Below are positions 8,455 through 17,575 of a stretch of 64,000 bases of DNA, one piece after another (within the stretch, counting starts at the first letter, position 1; each line of letters starts with the position of its first letter). Source of the DNA: Muribaculaceae bacterium (lineage in GTDB: Bacteria > Bacteroidota > Bacteroidia > Bacteroidales > Muribaculaceae). The stretch covers positions 62,001-126,000 of the forward strand of contig JAFLTQ010000003.1 in the NCBI GenBank assembly GCA_022510385.1, written 5' to 3'. Below the pieces are notes generated by a model. That model made no database searches. It was not told the origin of the DNA and saw nothing but the letters and a program-made list of their open reading frames with translations. The translations under genes and the position numbers were made by a program.

Positions 8455-10503
8455 TCATTTTTTATTTGTGACCTTTTTAACTCGCGAAGGTTTAATTTTC
8501 TTTAAAACCATTGCTGTGCGTGCCGGGATATATAGTTTCAGCCATCCTTTTCCTGACGGCTTGTAGAGTGGATCCGAAAGAGTGGAATGTTTCACCTTGT
8601 CATCTACCAGACCATATCCGCCATATCCTAAATCATCGGAATCAAGCACCACTTCATATTCACCCTCGGGCGCAAGGAATCCATAACCTTCAAAGCTCTT
8701 CACCGGATTCCAATTGAACACAAACACGAGATCTCCACGCATGAATGCGAGCACCTGGTCATCATCTTTCTCCCAGAGTTTTTCAACGGGGAGTGCCTGG
8801 AAATTATAGATACCGGACACGACCTCTATCATACCGTTGTCAAAAGCATTCAGGTACTTATATTTCAAGTCCTCACGGTCTACAAGATCCCATTGACGGC
8901 GTGCATATTTATAGCTCCAGCCATTCCCTTCACGGGGGAAATCAATCCATTCCGGATGTCCGAATTCATTCCCCATAAAGTTAAGATAACCCCCATTAAT
9001 GGTGGCCAACGTGACCAGACGTATCATTTTATGGAGCGCCATTCCTCTGGCAACAACCCCGTTATTATCTCCTACCATCATGTGCCAATACATCTCCTTA
9101 TCGATCAGACGGAAGATTATAGTCTTATCTCCAACGAGGGCCTGGTCATGGCTCTCACAATAAGAGATTGTCTTTTCATCCGAACGTCTGTTGGTGAGCT
9201 CCCAGAAGATTGAAGTGGGGTGCCAATCTTCATCCTTCTTTTCCTTGATCATCTTTATCCAATAATCAGGAACTCCCATAGCCATTCTATAATCGAATCC
9301 TATTCCTCCATCTTCAAATTTGACTGCCAGACCCGGCATACCGCTCATTTCTTCGGCGATAGTGATAGCTTTTGGATTCACTTCATGGATAAGGATATTA
9401 GCTAATGTTAGATAAGTCAACGCGTTAGTGTCTTGATTGCCGTCATAATAGTCTGCATAAGAACCAAAAGCCTTCCCTAAGCCATGGTCATAATATAACA
9501 TTGAAGTCACTCCATCGAATCGGAATCCGTCAAATTTAAACTCTTCGAGCCAATACTTGCAATTGGAGAGCAGGAAATGCAAGACAGAATTCTTACCATA
9601 ATCAAAGAGAAGAGAATCCCAAGCCGGATGTTCTCTACGATGATCGCCATAAAAATAGAGGTCGTAGCTTCCGTCAAGTCGTCCCAATCCCTCAATTTCA
9701 TTTTTCACTGCATGTGAATGAACGATATCCATTATGACGGCTATACCAAGTTTGTGAGCCTCATCTATAAGACGTTTGAGATCATCGGGAGTTCCGAAAC
9801 GAGAACTGGGAGCATAGAAACTGCTGACATGATAACCAAAGGAACCATAATAAGGATGCTCTTGGATAGCCATTATCTGAATGGCATTGTATCCATCTTT
9901 TGCTATCCTCGGTAGAATCTTTTCTCTGAACTCGTTATATGTGCCGACACCTTCCGTTGCCTGTCCCATCCCTATATGACACTCATAAATCAGGAGTGGT
10001 TTGACATCCGGTGCAAACTTCTTTACTTTAAATTTATAGGGCTTTTCAGGGGAATAGACCTCCGCTGAAAATATCTTGGTCTCAGGGTCTTGCACAACCC
10101 TCTCCGCGTATGCCGGAATCCTTTCCCCTTCTCCTCCCGGCCATTTGACAAACATTTTAAAGAGGTCGCCATTATGGAGATCCTCATCTTCCAGTTTTAG
10201 TTGCCAGTCTCCGTGGTTAATACGGGTCAATTTATATTTATCTTCAAGTTTCCAGTCGGAGAAAGTCCCTGTCAACCATATTTCTGTGGCATTAGGAGCA
10301 TACTCTCTAAAAATCCATCCTCCTCCCGGGACCCGGTGGAGTCCATAATATTTATATGCGTTGGCAAAATCTGACAGGGAACCGTTAGTGGAGGCTGTGA
10401 TCTCTTCCAACTTTCTCTCAACGTCTTGATGGCGTCCCTCGATGGCGGGAGCATAAGGCTCAAGCCAAGGATCATTGCGTAAAAATGATAATTTCCTTTT
10501 CAT
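8455..10503 (-). CDS. glgB: 1,4-alpha-glucan branching enzyme (GH13, eukaryote-like subfamily)
   Basis: 682 residues. It creates alpha-1,6 branches in glycogen by cutting and transferring alpha-1,4 chains in the cytoplasm. An N-terminal CBM48-type domain (about 60-155, WIFREYAPNATEIWLTGTFSDW) precedes the GH13 barrel. The nucleophile D330 (DGFRFDGV), acid/base E384 (TIAEEMSG) and transition-state D453 (ESHDQ) are all present. The overall form is the compact plant/yeast-like GH13_8 type found in Bacteroides rather than the longer E. coli type. It sits 21 bp after the AAA-DUF4435 gene. The other glycogen genes are not in the window, apart from a GT5 half-protein at 42.4 kb. Confidence 0.94.
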   Translation of the reverse strand: MKRKLSFLRNDPWLEPYAPAIEGRHQDVERKLEEITASTNGSLSDFANAYKYYGLHRVPGGGWIFREYAPNATEIWLTGTFSDWKLEDKYKLTRINHGDWQLKLEDEDLHNGDLFKMFVKWPGGEGERIPAYAERVVQDPETKIFSAEVYSPEKPYKFKVKKFAPDVKPLLIYECHIGMGQATEGVGTYNEFREKILPRIAKDGYNAIQIMAIQEHPYYGSFGYHVSSFYAPSSRFGTPDDLKRLIDEAHKLGIAVIMDIVHSHAVKNEIEGLGRLDGSYDLYFYGDHRREHPAWDSLLFDYGKNSVLHFLLSNCKYWLEEFKFDGFRFDGVTSMLYYDHGLGKAFGSYADYYDGNQDTNALTYLTLANILIHEVNPKAITIAEEMSGMPGLAVKFEDGGIGFDYRMAMGVPDYWIKMIKEKKDEDWHPTSIFWELTNRRSDEKTISYCESHDQALVGDKTIIFRLIDKEMYWHMMVGDNNGVVARGMALHKMIRLVTLATINGGYLNFMGNEFGHPEWIDFPREGNGWSYKYARRQWDLVDREDLKYKYLNAFDNGMIEVVSGIYNFQALPVEKLWEKDDDQVLAFMRGDLVFVFNWNPVKSFEGYGFLAPEGEYEVVLDSDDLGYGGYGLVDDKVKHSTLSDPLYKPSGKGWLKLYIPARTAMVLKKIKPSRVKKVTNKK

Positions 10504-10524
10504 AATTATATTTTATAATAGGCT

Positions 10525-12111
10525 TTATGAGCCCGTTGAATTCTCTATTGCAACCGGAGAGAGAGCTTTTCTAATTGACTCCCTTATCTTTTCAGCCTCT
10601 GCTCCTCCGTTTTTCAATGCGGAAATAACTCCTCTGATATAATCATCCTTATTCTTAAAACCTAAAAGTGAGGCCACCTCGGTTTCAGATATCAAAGGTT
10701 TATGATTGAATACCCTCAAGAGAGAAGGATAATCTCTACGTTGCACTATACTCTGAAAATTTCTTAAAAGCTCATTATATTGTTTTCGGGGATTAAGCAG
10801 ATTGATGAGCTGTCTAAGATGGGTTTCTAATGCTGTGATACAAGGGAATTTAGCATCAATCTTCGCATCAACTTCCCTCTTTATGCGATGTCTGACATGT
10901 TCGAGCACTTGTTGCGGAAGCTGACGGCTGAACACTGAGAATGCTCTTTTCTTCACCTTGGCAAACACTTGCTCGGGTACTTTCCCTCTCAGCTTTGCCA
11001 TATTCCTGATCACATCCTCAAGGAGGAAGAAATTTTCCACCTCCGCCACTTCAGGCACCATAATAGATTTCTTTCTAAGATATGCAACCTCTTGGGTTGT
11101 TCTTCGATCCCTATCCACTATCCCATGGCTCTCAAGATGATGCAGATTTGTAAGGCCGTTAAAGGAACGTGTGGTCTCTATAACTTTATCACATGAACCC
11201 AGCGGTTTGACAGTATAGTCAGGGAAAACCAACGGATATAGTTTGGCGTCTATGCTATGGGTCAGGTCTCCTTCAATAAAAAGAATTGGTTTTCGAGTCC
11301 CGATTAAATCTATAAATATATCCTCATTAATCTCTCCGGGAGAAAGAATCTCATAATCCCATTTAAACTTTTGCGCATCAAAGCTCTTCACCCATAGAAT
11401 TATATTTCTGGTGCGCGAACTGACAAATTCCACATCTACGGAATTATAGACGAAAGTACAATCGGGTCTTAGCGCTTCGATGGAATTCCAAAGAGCATTG
11501 AGTATCGAAGGATGAAGGAAAAGGGAGGGAGCATCCACAAAAATCACGGCACGAGGCATAGCGTATAATACTCCTGCCACATAATATAATACCGCCATTT
11601 CCCCCTGACTTAATCTTTCCGCCGGGATAAGGTCGTCGCCGGCACCGGTGGAGAACATCAGATTTCCGTCGGACGTTACTATCCTGTTGCCCGGGAAAAT
11701 CTTTTCCCACACATTTTTTAGCTTGTCAAGTTTCGACGTCGGGAACTTATGCAAATTCCCCTTATTACACTTATCTTTTAGTTTCAGCAGATGCTCGAAT
11801 TCATCCACAAAGAGCATAAAAATAAGTTTTTCGAGCTCACTTACTGCATTTGTACGCATATAAGGGCGTCTTAATGCTGCTCTTGAATAAAGTTCATCGA
11901 TACTTCCCTTAAGTTTCGAGACCTCTCTTTCCGGGAATGGAGCCCTTATAGCCGACAATTGATACGTACGTTCTCCTGTCAGCTCCATAAGTTTCTCCAT
12001 GAAGCGAGTCTTACCGGCACCACTTCCTCCAATAATTGTCAACTGCTTGCCATCGGGAAGTGCCGGTGTGGGTCGGTTCCCACTCATAGGGGGCAATTTG
12101 AGAGAACGCAT
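10525..12111 (-). CDS. AAA/ABC-type ATPase fused to DUF4435 (TOPRIM-like) domain; PARIS/OLD-like architecture
   Basis: 528 residues from ATG 12111; the frame extends to a TTG at 12132, but a promoter -7 element overlaps that position, so ATG 12111 is preferred. The N-terminal ATPase has Walker A GGSGAGKT (28-35), signature LSQGE (167-171) and a Walker B-like VIFVDAP (D193). By eye the usual Walker B Glu is Ala, and the switch His (THS in relatives) is Asn. The second half matches DUF4435: LFIEGD (E280) and IVDRD (D333, D335) are the acidic positions expected of a TOPRIM metal site, followed by EVAEVENFFLLE. AriA-AriB (PARIS) and OLD proteins pair these same parts. It leads the glgB-DUF4923 unit. 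Function unknown. Confidence 0.72.
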   Translation of the reverse strand: MRSLKLPPMSGNRPTPALPDGKQLTIIGGSGAGKTRFMEKLMELTGERTYQLSAIRAPFPEREVSKLKGSIDELYSRAALRRPYMRTNAVSELEKLIFMLFVDEFEHLLKLKDKCNKGNLHKFPTSKLDKLKNVWEKIFPGNRIVTSDGNLMFSTGAGDDLIPAERLSQGEMAVLYYVAGVLYAMPRAVIFVDAPSLFLHPSILNALWNSIEALRPDCTFVYNSVDVEFVSSRTRNIILWVKSFDAQKFKWDYEILSPGEINEDIFIDLIGTRKPILFIEGDLTHSIDAKLYPLVFPDYTVKPLGSCDKVIETTRSFNGLTNLHHLESHGIVDRDRRTTQEVAYLRKKSIMVPEVAEVENFFLLEDVIRNMAKLRGKVPEQVFAKVKKRAFSVFSRQLPQQVLEHVRHRIKREVDAKIDAKFPCITALETHLRQLINLLNPRKQYNELLRNFQSIVQRRDYPSLLRVFNHKPLISETEVASLLGFKNKDDYIRGVISALKNGGAEAEKIRESIRKALSPVAIENSTGS

Positions 12112-12129
12112 CTCAAAATAATTTAAATC

Positions 12130-12160
12130 CAAAACTAATAAAAAAATTGTGAAACAACAA
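12130..12160 (-). promoter_or_regulatory. Putative promoter of the AAA-DUF4435 / glgB unit
   Basis: On the minus strand TAGTTTTG (12137-12130) fits the -7 consensus TAnnTTTG, with TTG repeats (12160-12155) about 17 bp upstream as a possible -33. The predicted start of transcription near 12123 gives a very short leader to ATG 12111 and argues against the longer TTG start. Confidence 0.5.
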
Positions 12161-12231
12161 TAAAAAAGGATATAACAAAATTGAAATTATTAACGGATTA
12201 AATGACGTGCATAAGTTGTAGATACTTTAGG

Positions 12232-12262
12232 TTTGGGAGTTGGTGGATTATATTTAATTTTG
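12232..12262 (+). promoter_or_regulatory. Promoter of the ribE-cmk-ispH-tadA-menA-dnaB unit
   Basis: TTTG (12232-12235) and TAATTTTG (12255-12262) are separated by 19 bp, an excellent match to the Bacteroidetes -33/-7 promoter. The start codon of ribE lies 29 bp downstream. No FMN riboswitch is seen in the short leader. Confidence 0.65.
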
Positions 12263-12291
12263 TGAAAAGAAACCAAAGAAAAAAGATTACT

Positions 12292-12897
12292 ATGTTTTCA
12301 GGAATTGTAGAAGATGCTATGGAGGTTGTGGGTCTTCGTGAAGAGGATACCAACCTGCATATCACGATGAAATGTCCGTTTATTGATGAATTAAAGATTG
12401 ATCAAAGTATTTCACACAATGGAGTTTGCCTCACTGTTGTCTCACTTCCGGGTGATGGCACATATACTGTGACAGCGATAAAAGAGACTTTGGACAGATC
12501 TAATCTCGGCGACCTTCAAGTCGGGTCGCTGGTGAATGTTGAAAGATCCATGAAAATGGATGGAAGACTTGACGGACACATTGTGCAAGGCCATGTAGAC
12601 ACCACAGCAATATGTACAAAAGTGGAGGATCTCGACGGGAGCTGGAAATACACTTTCCGTTATGACATTCCGGTAGAAATGGCTCGCAAAGGATATATGA
12701 CAGTGGAAAAAGGATCAGTTGCAGTCAATGGAGTCAGCCTCACTGTCTGTGATTCCGAAAAAGATTCTTTTGCTGTCAATATCATCCCTTATACTCACGA
12801 CCACACCAACTTTTGCGATATAAAAGAAGGGACCAGAGTCAATCTGGAATTTGATATAATCGGGAAATATTTGGCCAGGCTTAATGATTTCCAATAA
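12292..12897 (+). CDS. ribE: Riboflavin synthase, alpha subunit
   Basis: 201 residues from ATG 12292 (MFSGIVED, the conserved start of the family); an in-frame ATG at 12202 would lie upstream of the promoter and is rejected. The enzyme dismutates two 6,7-dimethyl-8-ribityllumazine molecules into riboflavin. The two lumazine-binding repeats each carry the [10 protein letters not shown] / VNGVSLTVC signature and a G..HIVQGHVD element. The length is typical of the trimeric enzyme. Its end overlaps or abuts cmk. It opens a six-gene plus-strand unit of unrelated core functions. Confidence 0.95.
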   Translation: MFSGIVEDAMEVVGLREEDTNLHITMKCPFIDELKIDQSISHNGVCLTVVSLPGDGTYTVTAIKETLDRSNLGDLQVGSLVNVERSMKMDGRLDGHIVQGHVDTTAICTKVEDLDGSWKYTFRYDIPVEMARKGYMTVEKGSVAVNGVSLTVCDSEKDSFAVNIIPYTHDHTNFCDIKEGTRVNLEFDIIGKYLARLNDFQ

Positions 12898-12898
12898 A

Positions 12899-13627
12899 AT
12901 GAATGAATCTCACGAAATAATAGATAGCCCCAAGATAATTGTAGCAATCGACGGCTATTCCTCTTCAGGCAAGAGCACCATGGCACGTGAGCTCGCCAAG
13001 CGTGTCGGATATATCTATATAGATTCCGGCGCGATGTATAGGGCAGTGACCCTTTATGCTCTTCGCCATCATCTATTCAATGCAGATGGCAGTGTGAAAA
13101 AGGCTGAACTCCTACCCCATTTGAACCAGATGAATATCACCTTCCAACCTCAAGCCGGCGAAGACGGAGTGCAACATACTCTTCTAAATGGTGAAGATGT
13201 GGAAAAGGAAATCAGAGAAATGGAAGTCAGCAATCATGTAAGCCCTATAGCAGAGATAGGAGAAGTCAGGGAACGCATGGTTGCCCTCCAGAAAGAATTC
13301 GGCATACATAAAGGGATAGTGATGGATGGTCGTGATATCGGCACAACTGTTTTCCCCGAAGCTGAATTAAAGGTATTCGTCTATGCCAGCCCCCATGAAA
13401 GGGCACGAAGAAGATGGAAAGAATTGCAACAGAAGGGGGTTGACATCCCTTTTGAGGATGTATTGAAGAATGTTGAGGAACGAGACCGTATAGACACAAC
13501 AAGAGCTGTATCTCCGCTTGCAAAGGCAGAAGATGCCATAGAACTCGACAATGGAGCCGTGACCCATGAGGAACAGATGGAGTGGCTGATGAAAAGATTT
13601 CAAGAAGCTACGGAGGGGAAAGCATGA
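12899..13627 (+). CDS. cmk: Cytidylate kinase
   Basis: 242 residues from ATG 12899; ATG 12884 is also in frame and would overlap ribE by 14 bp. It phosphorylates CMP and dCMP with ATP in the cytoplasm. The P-loop [13 protein letters not shown], the [12 protein letters not shown] acceptor segment, the [11 protein letters not shown] motif and the lid region with several Arg residues ([23 protein letters not shown]) are all visible. The stop overlaps the ispH start as ATGA, suggesting coupled translation. Confidence 0.95.
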   Translation: MNESHEIIDSPKIIVAIDGYSSSGKSTMARELAKRVGYIYIDSGAMYRAVTLYALRHHLFNADGSVKKAELLPHLNQMNITFQPQAGEDGVQHTLLNGEDVEKEIREMEVSNHVSPIAEIGEVRERMVALQKEFGIHKGIVMDGRDIGTTVFPEAELKVFVYASPHERARRRWKELQQKGVDIPFEDVLKNVEERDRIDTTRAVSPLAKAEDAIELDNGAVTHEEQMEWLMKRFQEATEGKA

Positions 13628-14511
13628 AAGTAGAGATTGACTCGAATTCCGGTTTCTGTTTTGGAGTTGTCACAGCCATCAATAAGGCAGAATATGAACT
13701 TGGAGAAACAGGGCAGCTTTATTGCCTGGGCGACATCGTTCATAATGCGCGGGAGGTGGAAAGACTTCAAGAAAAGGGATTAAAGACCATTACTCATTCC
13801 GACCTACAGAGTCTGAAGGATGTAAAAGTACTCCTTCGTGCACATGGGGAACCGCCACAGACATATGCCGTCGCCAAGAAGAATAATATTGAGGTGATTG
13901 ACGCTACCTGTCCGGTGGTGCTCCAACTGCAACGCCGAATTAAAAAGACCTACGATGATGGCCTGGAAATGGAGAGCAGAGGGGGTAAAAAACCTCTTAT
14001 AGTGATCTATGGAAAAAACGGACATGCGGAAGTAAACGGGCTTGTGGGCCAGACAAATGGTGAGGCGGTTGTAATTCAAGATAAAGAAGGGCTCGATTCC
14101 CTCGACTTAAGCAGAGATATAATCCTCTATTCCCAGACAACCAAATCTATCGAAGGATTTCGTGAAATAGTTGAGGAAATCGGGAAAAGGAAGAAAGATG
14201 GCAAATTCGAATACTACGACACAATATGCCGACAGGTGGCCAACCGTATGCAGAAAATGAAGGAATTTGCAGAAAGCCATGATGTCATCTTTTTTGTAAG
14301 CGGTGCAAAAAGCTCCAACGGGAAAGTCTTGTTTGAGATGTGTAAAGGTGTAAATCCTAAGACTTATCTAATTTCCGATGAATCACAATTATCACCCTCT
14401 TTGGTTAAGGGTGCTAACAGTGTAGGAGTATGCGGCGCCACCTCTACCCCGTTTTGGCTTATGGAAAAAATAGCGGGGAAAATTAAGGATTATGAAAGAT
14501 CCCAGGGATGA
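13624..14511 (+). CDS. ispH: 4-hydroxy-3-methylbut-2-enyl diphosphate reductase (LytB/IspH)
   Basis: 295 residues from ATG 13624 ([16 protein letters not shown]), chosen because it overlaps the cmk stop as ATGA and begins at the conserved domain. It carries out the last step of the MEP isoprenoid pathway. The three iron-sulfur ligands are present: C12 (GFCFGV), C96 (DATCPVV) and C202 (DTICRQV). Substrate-binding His residues sit at 40 (DIVHN), 74 (RAHGEPP) and 134 (NGHAEV), and the SSNGKVLFE and [11 protein letters not shown] motifs follow. Isoprenoid supply here fits menA two genes downstream. The end overlaps tadA by 20 bp. Confidence 0.96.
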   Translation: MKVEIDSNSGFCFGVVTAINKAEYELGETGQLYCLGDIVHNAREVERLQEKGLKTITHSDLQSLKDVKVLLRAHGEPPQTYAVAKKNNIEVIDATCPVVLQLQRRIKKTYDDGLEMESRGGKKPLIVIYGKNGHAEVNGLVGQTNGEAVVIQDKEGLDSLDLSRDIILYSQTTKSIEGFREIVEEIGKRKKDGKFEYYDTICRQVANRMQKMKEFAESHDVIFFVSGAKSSNGKVLFEMCKGVNPKTYLISDESQLSPSLVKGANSVGVCGATSTPFWLMEKIAGKIKDYERSQG

Positions 14512-14944
14512 ATATTATATGTCGCTTGCCTTAAGACAAGCCGAGATGGCATTTGATGAAGATGAAGTGCCGGTAGGAGCCGTTGTAGTGTGTAATGATA
14601 AAGTCATTGGATGCGGATATAATCAGACCGAACGTCTAAAAGATGTGACAGCTCATGCTGAGATGTTAGCCTTGACAGCGGCAGCAAATAATTTAGGAGG
14701 CAAGTATCTTCCGCAATGCACATTATATGTCACCGTCGAGCCCTGCATAATGTGTGCAGGAGCATTAGGATGGAGTCAGATAGGGAGAATTGTGTATGGC
14801 GCATCCGATCCTAAGAAAGGATTTATGAAATTCTGCGACAAGCATCTGTCTCCCTTACATCCCAAGACAATTGTGACACAAGGAGTGATGAAAGAAGAGG
14901 CCGAATCTTTGATGAAATATTTTTTTAAAAGCAAAAGGAGCTAA
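14492..14944 (+). CDS. tadA: tRNA-specific adenosine deaminase
   Basis: 150 residues. It deaminates A34 to inosine in tRNA-Arg(ACG). The zinc site is complete: H55 and E57 in TAHAEM, and C85 and C88 in VEPCIMCAGAL. The VPVGAVVV strand and the GASDPKKGF segment are typical of TadA rather than of free-nucleoside deaminases. The start at 14492 overlaps ispH by 20 bp; the next in-frame ATG at 14519 would remove part of the first helix. Confidence 0.92.
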   Translation: MKDPRDEYYMSLALRQAEMAFDEDEVPVGAVVVCNDKVIGCGYNQTERLKDVTAHAEMLALTAAANNLGGKYLPQCTLYVTVEPCIMCAGALGWSQIGRIVYGASDPKKGFMKFCDKHLSPLHPKTIVTQGVMKEEAESLMKYFFKSKRS

Positions 14945-14993
14945 AAAAGGTTGAAAATTAAGTGGTTACTGATATTTGGCAATAATTCAGGAA

Positions 14994-15899
14994 ATGAGAG
15001 AATGGATTGAAGCGATGAGATTGAGAACCCTTCCTGTCAGCGTGGCAGGAGTAGTGGGTGGTACTGCTTGTGCCATCTATCATCATGGGTTTTCATTGCT
15101 TCCTTTTTTAATATGCCTGGTATTTGCCATCTTAGCACAGATCACATCTAATTTTGCCAATGAATACTATGACTTCAAGAACGGATTTGACAAAAAGGGC
15201 CGTGAAGGATTTCGCAGAGGAGTGACTGAAGGAGACATCAAGCCGGAAAGCATGAAACTGGCCATCTTTATCACTTTAGGTTTAGCCTGTTGTATTGGCG
15301 CTACATTGATAATCTGGGGAGGTTGGTGGTTAATATTCGTTGGAGTGGCTGTAGGCATTTTTGCCTTGGCATACAGCACCGGTCCCTTTCCACTTTCCCA
15401 TAACGGCCTTGGTGAAATCGCCGTAATAATTTTTTTTGGTTTTGTGCCGGTGATTTTCACAGAGTATGTTCAGACTCGGATTTTGAGGTTAGACGGTATA
15501 ACCCTCCTGACTTCTGCAGCAATCGGACTTATGGGTGCGAATGTGCTTATAGTCAATAATTATCGTGACATGGAAGATGACAAGAGTGTAGGAAAGAAAA
15601 CATCCGTTGTCATTTTAGGGAGAAGAGTTATGTCTGGTGTTTATTACTTTAACGGGATTTTAGCAGCTATCTTCCTTGCCATGGCAACGACTGCTTTGCC
15701 TTTTTGGGTTTCGTGTGGATGGCTCACTTACTTTGCTTTCCACAGTATGCTTTGGCAAAAAATGCGAAACGGCTCCGGAAGCGCTCTGAATGCAGTTTTA
15801 AAATGGACATCTTTCCTCATGCTGGCAGTAGCTTGTTATTTGATAATAATCTGCAGTGCCCTTAAACCTGATCCAAACGATTTTATACTTTTCTCTTAA
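14994..15899 (+). CDS. menA: 1,4-dihydroxy-2-naphthoate polyprenyltransferase
   Basis: 301 residues from ATG 14994; the frame can also open at TTG 14976, just after a stop, but the ATG is favoured. It joins a polyprenyl chain to DHNA in menaquinone synthesis in the inner membrane. The UbiA-type prenyl-diphosphate sites are NEYYDFKNGFD (about 50-60) and NNYRDMEDD (about 180-190). About eight to nine hydrophobic helices are visible. It lies 49 bp after tadA and 12 bp before dnaB. Menaquinone as the respiratory quinone fits an anaerobic Bacteroidales. Confidence 0.93.
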   Translation: MREWIEAMRLRTLPVSVAGVVGGTACAIYHHGFSLLPFLICLVFAILAQITSNFANEYYDFKNGFDKKGREGFRRGVTEGDIKPESMKLAIFITLGLACCIGATLIIWGGWWLIFVGVAVGIFALAYSTGPFPLSHNGLGEIAVIIFFGFVPVIFTEYVQTRILRLDGITLLTSAAIGLMGANVLIVNNYRDMEDDKSVGKKTSVVILGRRVMSGVYYFNGILAAIFLAMATTALPFWVSCGWLTYFAFHSMLWQKMRNGSGSALNAVLKWTSFLMLAVACYLIIICSALKPDPNDFILFS

Positions 15900-15911
15900 T
15901 TTAGAAATTAT

Positions 15912-17453
15912 ATGGCAAAGAAACCCGAAATAAAACAAATATTGATAGACACCAACGGCAAACTGCCTCCTCGCGATACAGAACTGGAAGAGATAGTATT
16001 AGGGGCATGTATGCTTGAAAAGGATGCATATATGAATGTTTGTGACCTTTTGGTTTCAGACAGCTTCTATGATCCCGTCAATAAGAAAATATTCGATGCC
16101 ATCACTACTTTAGGTTTAAACCAGAAGCCTATAGATATGATGACAGTCACCGAACAATTACGTCGTGACGGAACTTTAGAAGAAGTCGGTGGTGCTGTAC
16201 ATATTGCTGAATTGACAGCCAGAGTTTATTCATCGGCCAACCTGGAATATCATGCAAGTATTGTGGCTCAGAAATATCTTGCGCGACGCTTGATAACATT
16301 TGCCGCTAATGTGGAGACAAAAGCCTACGATGAAAGTAATGACATTGAGGAATTATTGCAAGACACGGAAAGCCAACTCTTTGATATCTCTCAAAATCAA
16401 TTAAAACGTGAGGTTACTCAAATTGACCCGGTTATAAATCAGGCTCTCGAACAAATACAGAACGCTGCCAATAATGAAAGCGGACTTTCAGGACTTGACA
16501 CCGGTTATCGCGATCTTGACAGGATGACATCCGGATGGCAGAATTCCGATCTGATAATTATTGCTGCCAGGCCCGCTATGGGGAAAACAGCCTTTGTTTT
16601 GTCGATGGCAAAAAACATGGCCGTTGATAATAATATCCCTATTGCCATATTTACTCTGGAGATGTCGAATGTGCAATTGATTAAACGTCTGATAAGCAAT
16701 GTCGCCACCCTTGAGGGTGAAAAAATTAAAAGCGGGCGTCTTTCCCTTGAGGAGGAGGACAGGCTAAACACCAGAATCCGAAACATCTATGGGGCTCCCT
16801 TATATCTTGATGAGACTCCCGGTCTTTCAATAAGCGAACTGCGTACAAAAGCCAGACGTCTTGTCAGGGAAAAAGATGTAAAGATGATAATGATCGATTA
16901 TCTGCAACTTATGAATGCGGGTGGTCAGAAATTAGGGAGCAGGGAACAAGAGGTCAGCACTATCTCCCGCTCTTTAAAAGCATTGGCTAAGGAATTGAAT
17001 ATACCAATCGTTGCATTGTCTCAATTAAACCGTAGCACAGAGAACCGCGAAGATAAACGTCCCGTGCTCTCGGATCTTCGCGAATCGGGAGCAATCGAAC
17101 AGGATGCAGACATTGTTTGTTTTATACATCGCCCCGAATATTATACAAAAGCTGCTCAAGACGGCGAAGGGAATGACATCCGTGGCCTCGCTTATCTCAT
17201 TGTCGCGAAACATAGGTCAGGCGGTGTCGGAGATGTTAAACTAAGATTTATCTCCAAATATGCTAAATTTGAGAATTGGGAAGAGGGATATGAGGTGATG
17301 CAAGAAACTTTGGCAGAAAATAAGCTGAAGATTGAATCTCGCATGAATCATGAAGAGGGATTTGGAAGAGGTGAATTCGGGGATAATTTTGGAAGCGCAT
17401 CTACTCCTCTTCCGGATGGAATGATGGGCGACAAGGATGAAGTGCCCTTCTAA
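15912..17453 (+). CDS. dnaB: Replicative DNA helicase
   Basis: 513 residues. It is the hexameric 5'-3' helicase of the replication fork. The N-terminal DnaB domain (about 20-125) is followed by the RecA-like C-terminal domain with Walker A ARPAMGKTA (K225), Walker B IMIDYLQLM, the Gln in LSQLNRS and the arginine-finger region (AKHRSGGVGDV). No intein or insertion interrupts it. The acidic Gly-rich tail ends in DEVPF. It is the last gene before a bidirectional terminator at 17475-17538. Confidence 0.97.
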   Translation: MAKKPEIKQILIDTNGKLPPRDTELEEIVLGACMLEKDAYMNVCDLLVSDSFYDPVNKKIFDAITTLGLNQKPIDMMTVTEQLRRDGTLEEVGGAVHIAELTARVYSSANLEYHASIVAQKYLARRLITFAANVETKAYDESNDIEELLQDTESQLFDISQNQLKREVTQIDPVINQALEQIQNAANNESGLSGLDTGYRDLDRMTSGWQNSDLIIIAARPAMGKTAFVLSMAKNMAVDNNIPIAIFTLEMSNVQLIKRLISNVATLEGEKIKSGRLSLEEEDRLNTRIRNIYGAPLYLDETPGLSISELRTKARRLVREKDVKMIMIDYLQLMNAGGQKLGSREQEVSTISRSLKALAKELNIPIVALSQLNRSTENREDKRPVLSDLRESGAIEQDADIVCFIHRPEYYTKAAQDGEGNDIRGLAYLIVAKHRSGGVGDVKLRFISKYAKFENWEEGYEVMQETLAENKLKIESRMNHEEGFGRGEFGDNFGSASTPLPDGMMGDKDEVPF

Positions 17454-17474
17454 GAGAGCCTCTCTCAAAGTTAT

Positions 17475-17538
17475 AAAAAATGTCTCTGTTCTGAATTGAA
17501 CCCTAAGGTTTACAATCCTTACAGAGACATTATTTTTT
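17475..17538. terminator. Bidirectional intrinsic terminator between dnaB and the outer-membrane protein gene
   Basis: A perfect 11-bp inverted repeat (AATGTCTCTGT at 17479-17489 and ACAGAGACATT at 17521-17531) has A residues on its left flank and T residues on its right flank (17533-17538). The loop carries a smaller AACC/GGTT stem. Both convergent genes end within 50 bp, so it can serve both strands. Confidence 0.88.
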
Positions 17539-17575
17539 GTAAATTGAGAAACCTTCTCTTTGCGGGAAGAATCTC

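Noticed and set aside
12202..12291. Upstream ATG extending ribE by 30 residues
   Set aside because: It lies before the -33/-7 promoter and the extension has no family similarity.
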